Translations under genes and position numbers: made by a program
In this document: positions 61,858 through 64,000 of the stretch, one piece after another
Position numbering within the stretch: the stretch's first letter is position 1
How the letters are laid out: the number at the start of each line of letters is the position of its first letter
NCBI RefSeq assembly: GCF_964204865.1
Contig: NC_135252.1
Span: forward strand, 12,979,383 to 13,043,382
From: Styela clava
Lineage: Eukaryota > Chordata > Ascidiacea > Stolidobranchia > Styelidae
Reading direction: 5' to 3'
Length of the DNA stretch: 64,000 nucleotides
Notes under the pieces: generated by a model
The model's input: the letters and a program-made list of their open reading frames with translations, nothing else
The model's database searches: none
What the model was told of the DNA's origin: nothing

Positions 61858-62934
61858 AACTGAATACTATTGAAACTTTGTGGACACTAAATGTACAGAA
61901 GATCGCCCACTTAAAACTTTGATGTTGTTTCTTTTGGGGTGATGTTATTGTTGGGAAAATTTTCTTATCCTTAAAAGTATATTTAACTAATCGTATTAAA
62001 ATTTTCATTATTTGAAGATTGTTGATGTCGTCATAAAGCACTGAAACTATATTTTTTTTTACAAATGTCCTGATTACTAACCCCAAATTTTTCGATTTCG
62101 ACGAATATTGCACCATGGGGTATTACGTCTTTCACCAAACGATATTAATGTGGATTGCCAATTCAGCGAGACTTGGTTTGCAATTTTGAATAAAAAACTT
62201 TTGAATGGTCATATATCGTATTTCAGCCATTGGACCTCAGTGTCCATATATTCAAGCATTGGTCTGTTATTTTTATTGATATGGATGAGTTTATACCATA
62301 TTGAAAATATATTACAATTCATTATTATTGTCTAATATTGAAGTGAGATGCCTACATATATGATGTAGTTGCAACCGTTTGTCCATACTTAATTAACACT
62401 TGGACAAGTGCTGTTTATTATAAAAGTCCGGATTGCAAATTTAACCTTAAAATTTAATCTTTGTTCATACTATTACTATCTTAAGAAGGCAAATATCAAT
62501 TTTGTATTTAAAATCGGACGTTGACGAAGTGAGATATATATGTGGTAATCTTAGCTCTATTAAGTCGGTGTATGTGGTAATCTTAGCTCTATTAAGTCGG
62601 TGTACTAAGCCAGTGGCTTAGTTTTGGGAGTTTCTGAATTTATGAAGCATAATATGAAAATGTATCATCTCTCAATGCGCATGCTGTGACGAACAAGAAT
62701 TTTGTTACATCAGTAGAAAATCTTCATTATCGGGCCAGTCCATAATCATAATTTGTGCATCTCGTCAAAGACACACAAACTTAATGTTTATTTAATCTGG
62801 CAGATATGTCAAGAAGCAATATAACTCGAACAGAAACAATTTTGATTGTTACTGCAATCAATACACAAATTTTCTTCACCTATTATCTTTCGACAAAATG
62901 ATATTTTCCCAATCTCGTGTCAGTTGTATCATCG
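61858..62934. other. Intergenic between convergent transporter genes
   Basis: Contains the 3' UTRs of the plus-strand OATP and the minus-strand SLC22 gene. An AATAAA on the plus strand at about 62189 could end the OATP transcript. No other gene seen. Confidence 0.4.
62539..62602. repeat. 32-bp perfect tandem duplication
   Basis: Two copies of a 32-bp unit starting TATGTGGTAATCTTAGCTC and ending AAGTCGGTG, at 62539-62570 and 62571-62602. Confidence 0.9.
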
Positions 62935-63561
62935 TTAGCGGCACATTTTAATCTTGTACCTGCATATAACAGAATCAGTTAATAAAACACGACGTCAAAT
63001 TATTCCGTTAGTATATTGTTAATCAAATATATAAATGCATAGTATTAGCCTTATTTCAAAATATAATGCCTTCTGGTAAAACGGAGTTAAATTTTCTTTG
63101 TGATTCCATTTCACGTAATAACCATAACTAACCTATCTTGCTTGATGACGTCATCCATATTTTCTGGCAATTTAACGTTGTTTGTTTCTGGTAACACTAA
63201 GCTGATGACACTTGCCAGGACTGTGAAGCATCCCATTATTATGAATGGAATATCTCGTCTAGCACTTTCTCCTGTATTTAAAAACCAATAACTTTGTTAT
63301 TCACTCATACATAAAGGAAATTTATCAATAAACAAGGCTACGGCCCAACAACCTATAGCAATCTAATATTGAACTAACCTGCAAATACCATGTAAGGAGC
63401 TGAAATTGTTCCAATTCGTCCGAAGGTAAAGCAAATCCCCATTCCCATATTTCTCATTTGAGTTGGATATAACTCAGCTGCATAAATATATACGACTGAA
63501 AATACACCCGAAATACAAAGTTTTCCAAACATTGCACAAACAGTCATCAGAATTTCGTCAA
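62935..63561 (-). CDS. SLC22-type organic ion transporter, C-terminal exons (partial)
   Basis: Three exons in phase: 63561..63379, 63271..63133 and 62959..62935. The first has FGKLCISGVFSVVYIYAAEL, then YPTQMRNMGMGICFTFGRIG and SAPYMVF, the TM10-TM11 region of SLC22 carriers (family form FGK...YxYxAELxPTxxRxxGxG). The second has ESARRDIPFIIMGCFTVL (TM12) followed by LPETNNVKLPENMDDVI, the LPET...LPxT cytosolic motif. The last exon adds only YKIKMCR and a stop. It is an MFS plasma-membrane carrier for organic cations, anions or zwitterions. The N-terminal two-thirds lies beyond the right edge, so substrate class cannot be judged. Confidence 0.85.
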
Positions 63562-64000
63562 CTGCAGAAAGTAAATTGATATCATGTATTTGACCGTTTT
63601 TATTTGTACAAAAAGAAAGTATTATGATTTTGCCTTAATTTTATAATTTCATAAATTTCGGTATTAAAAATATGATAACCACACAACTTTCCATCATACT
63701 ACTACTTGTCATATTACTTTAAATTCCTACTAATTGACGATTCCAATAAACATGTATTTTTAGTACACCCTGTTCATCCTAAAAACATACATTCTTTACG
63801 ATGGCCGATGGGGACAATCTGGATCAATGTAACAAACTTTCCTTTATTTTAATTTCTTTAATGTTCACTTTTATGAATGACAACGAAGTCGTCAGCACGA
63901 CTTGTAACAGGGTTATCTGAGCGATATGGAATACTCTGTAAGCCAAAAGAGTTTTAAACGATTATATAACGTATATTTATTTCCTACTATAGATTATTTC
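63562..64000. other. Intron of the SLC22-type gene
   Basis: Upstream of the TM10 exon on the minus strand. I see no further SLC22 exon here, so the next upstream exon is probably outside the window. Confidence 0.4.

Noticed and set aside
1-64000. CRISPR arrays, bacterial operons, rRNA genes and canonical tRNA genes
   Set aside because: The window is eukaryotic. The only tRNA-like sequences are SINE heads, and tandem repeats lack the regular repeat-spacer layout of CRISPR.

Overview
The window is AT-rich eukaryotic DNA with intron-dense genes, long introns and many DNA transposons. Gene content (DHX9, VHL, an SLCO-type OATP, an SLC22 carrier, an essential myosin light chain, a Ly6-like secreted protein, a rhodopsin-like receptor) fits an invertebrate animal. 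An ascidian-like tunicate is my best guess, made from memory and not tested. I rebuilt exons by hand from splice sites, reading phase and family similarity. Every joined gene keeps phase at each junction, with one exception in DHX9.

Layout. 746-1289 (-): first two exons of a rhodopsin-like GPCR that runs off the left edge. 3915-6947 (-): complete six-exon essential myosin light chain whose intron 1 holds a mariner-superfamily transposon with an intact transposase. 9262-11005 (+): unrecognised two-exon gene encoding a protein with a C-terminal membrane anchor. 11.8-14.0 kb: an hAT element with a perfect target duplication, two foldback MITEs and a GCCATGG-rich repeat. 14.1-19.5 kb: no gene seen. 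19504-21403 (+): four-exon secreted acidic Ly6/uPAR-like protein. 22967-40049 (-): RNA helicase A (DHX9) in 30 exons, with tRNA-derived SINEs, a MITE, a LINE fragment and a triplicated stretch in its introns. 40661-42024 (-): two-exon VHL homologue, 611 bp upstream of DHX9 on the same strand. 42.0-50.4 kb: gene-poor, with one hAT element carrying a transposase remnant. 50453-61857 (+): complete 12-exon OATP whose introns 5 and 10 are filled with hAT-type elements. 62935-63561 (-): the last three exons of an SLC22-type transporter, running off the right edge.

Points of interest. VHL and DHX9 are close enough, with the right signals between them, to be a candidate trans-spliced operon. OATP intron 10 is almost wholly bounded by two unlike hAT ends. 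Four hAT elements have perfect 8-bp target duplications. The mariner right end carries a perfect-length 100-bp tandem duplication. DHX9 exon 3 appears to be one base short.
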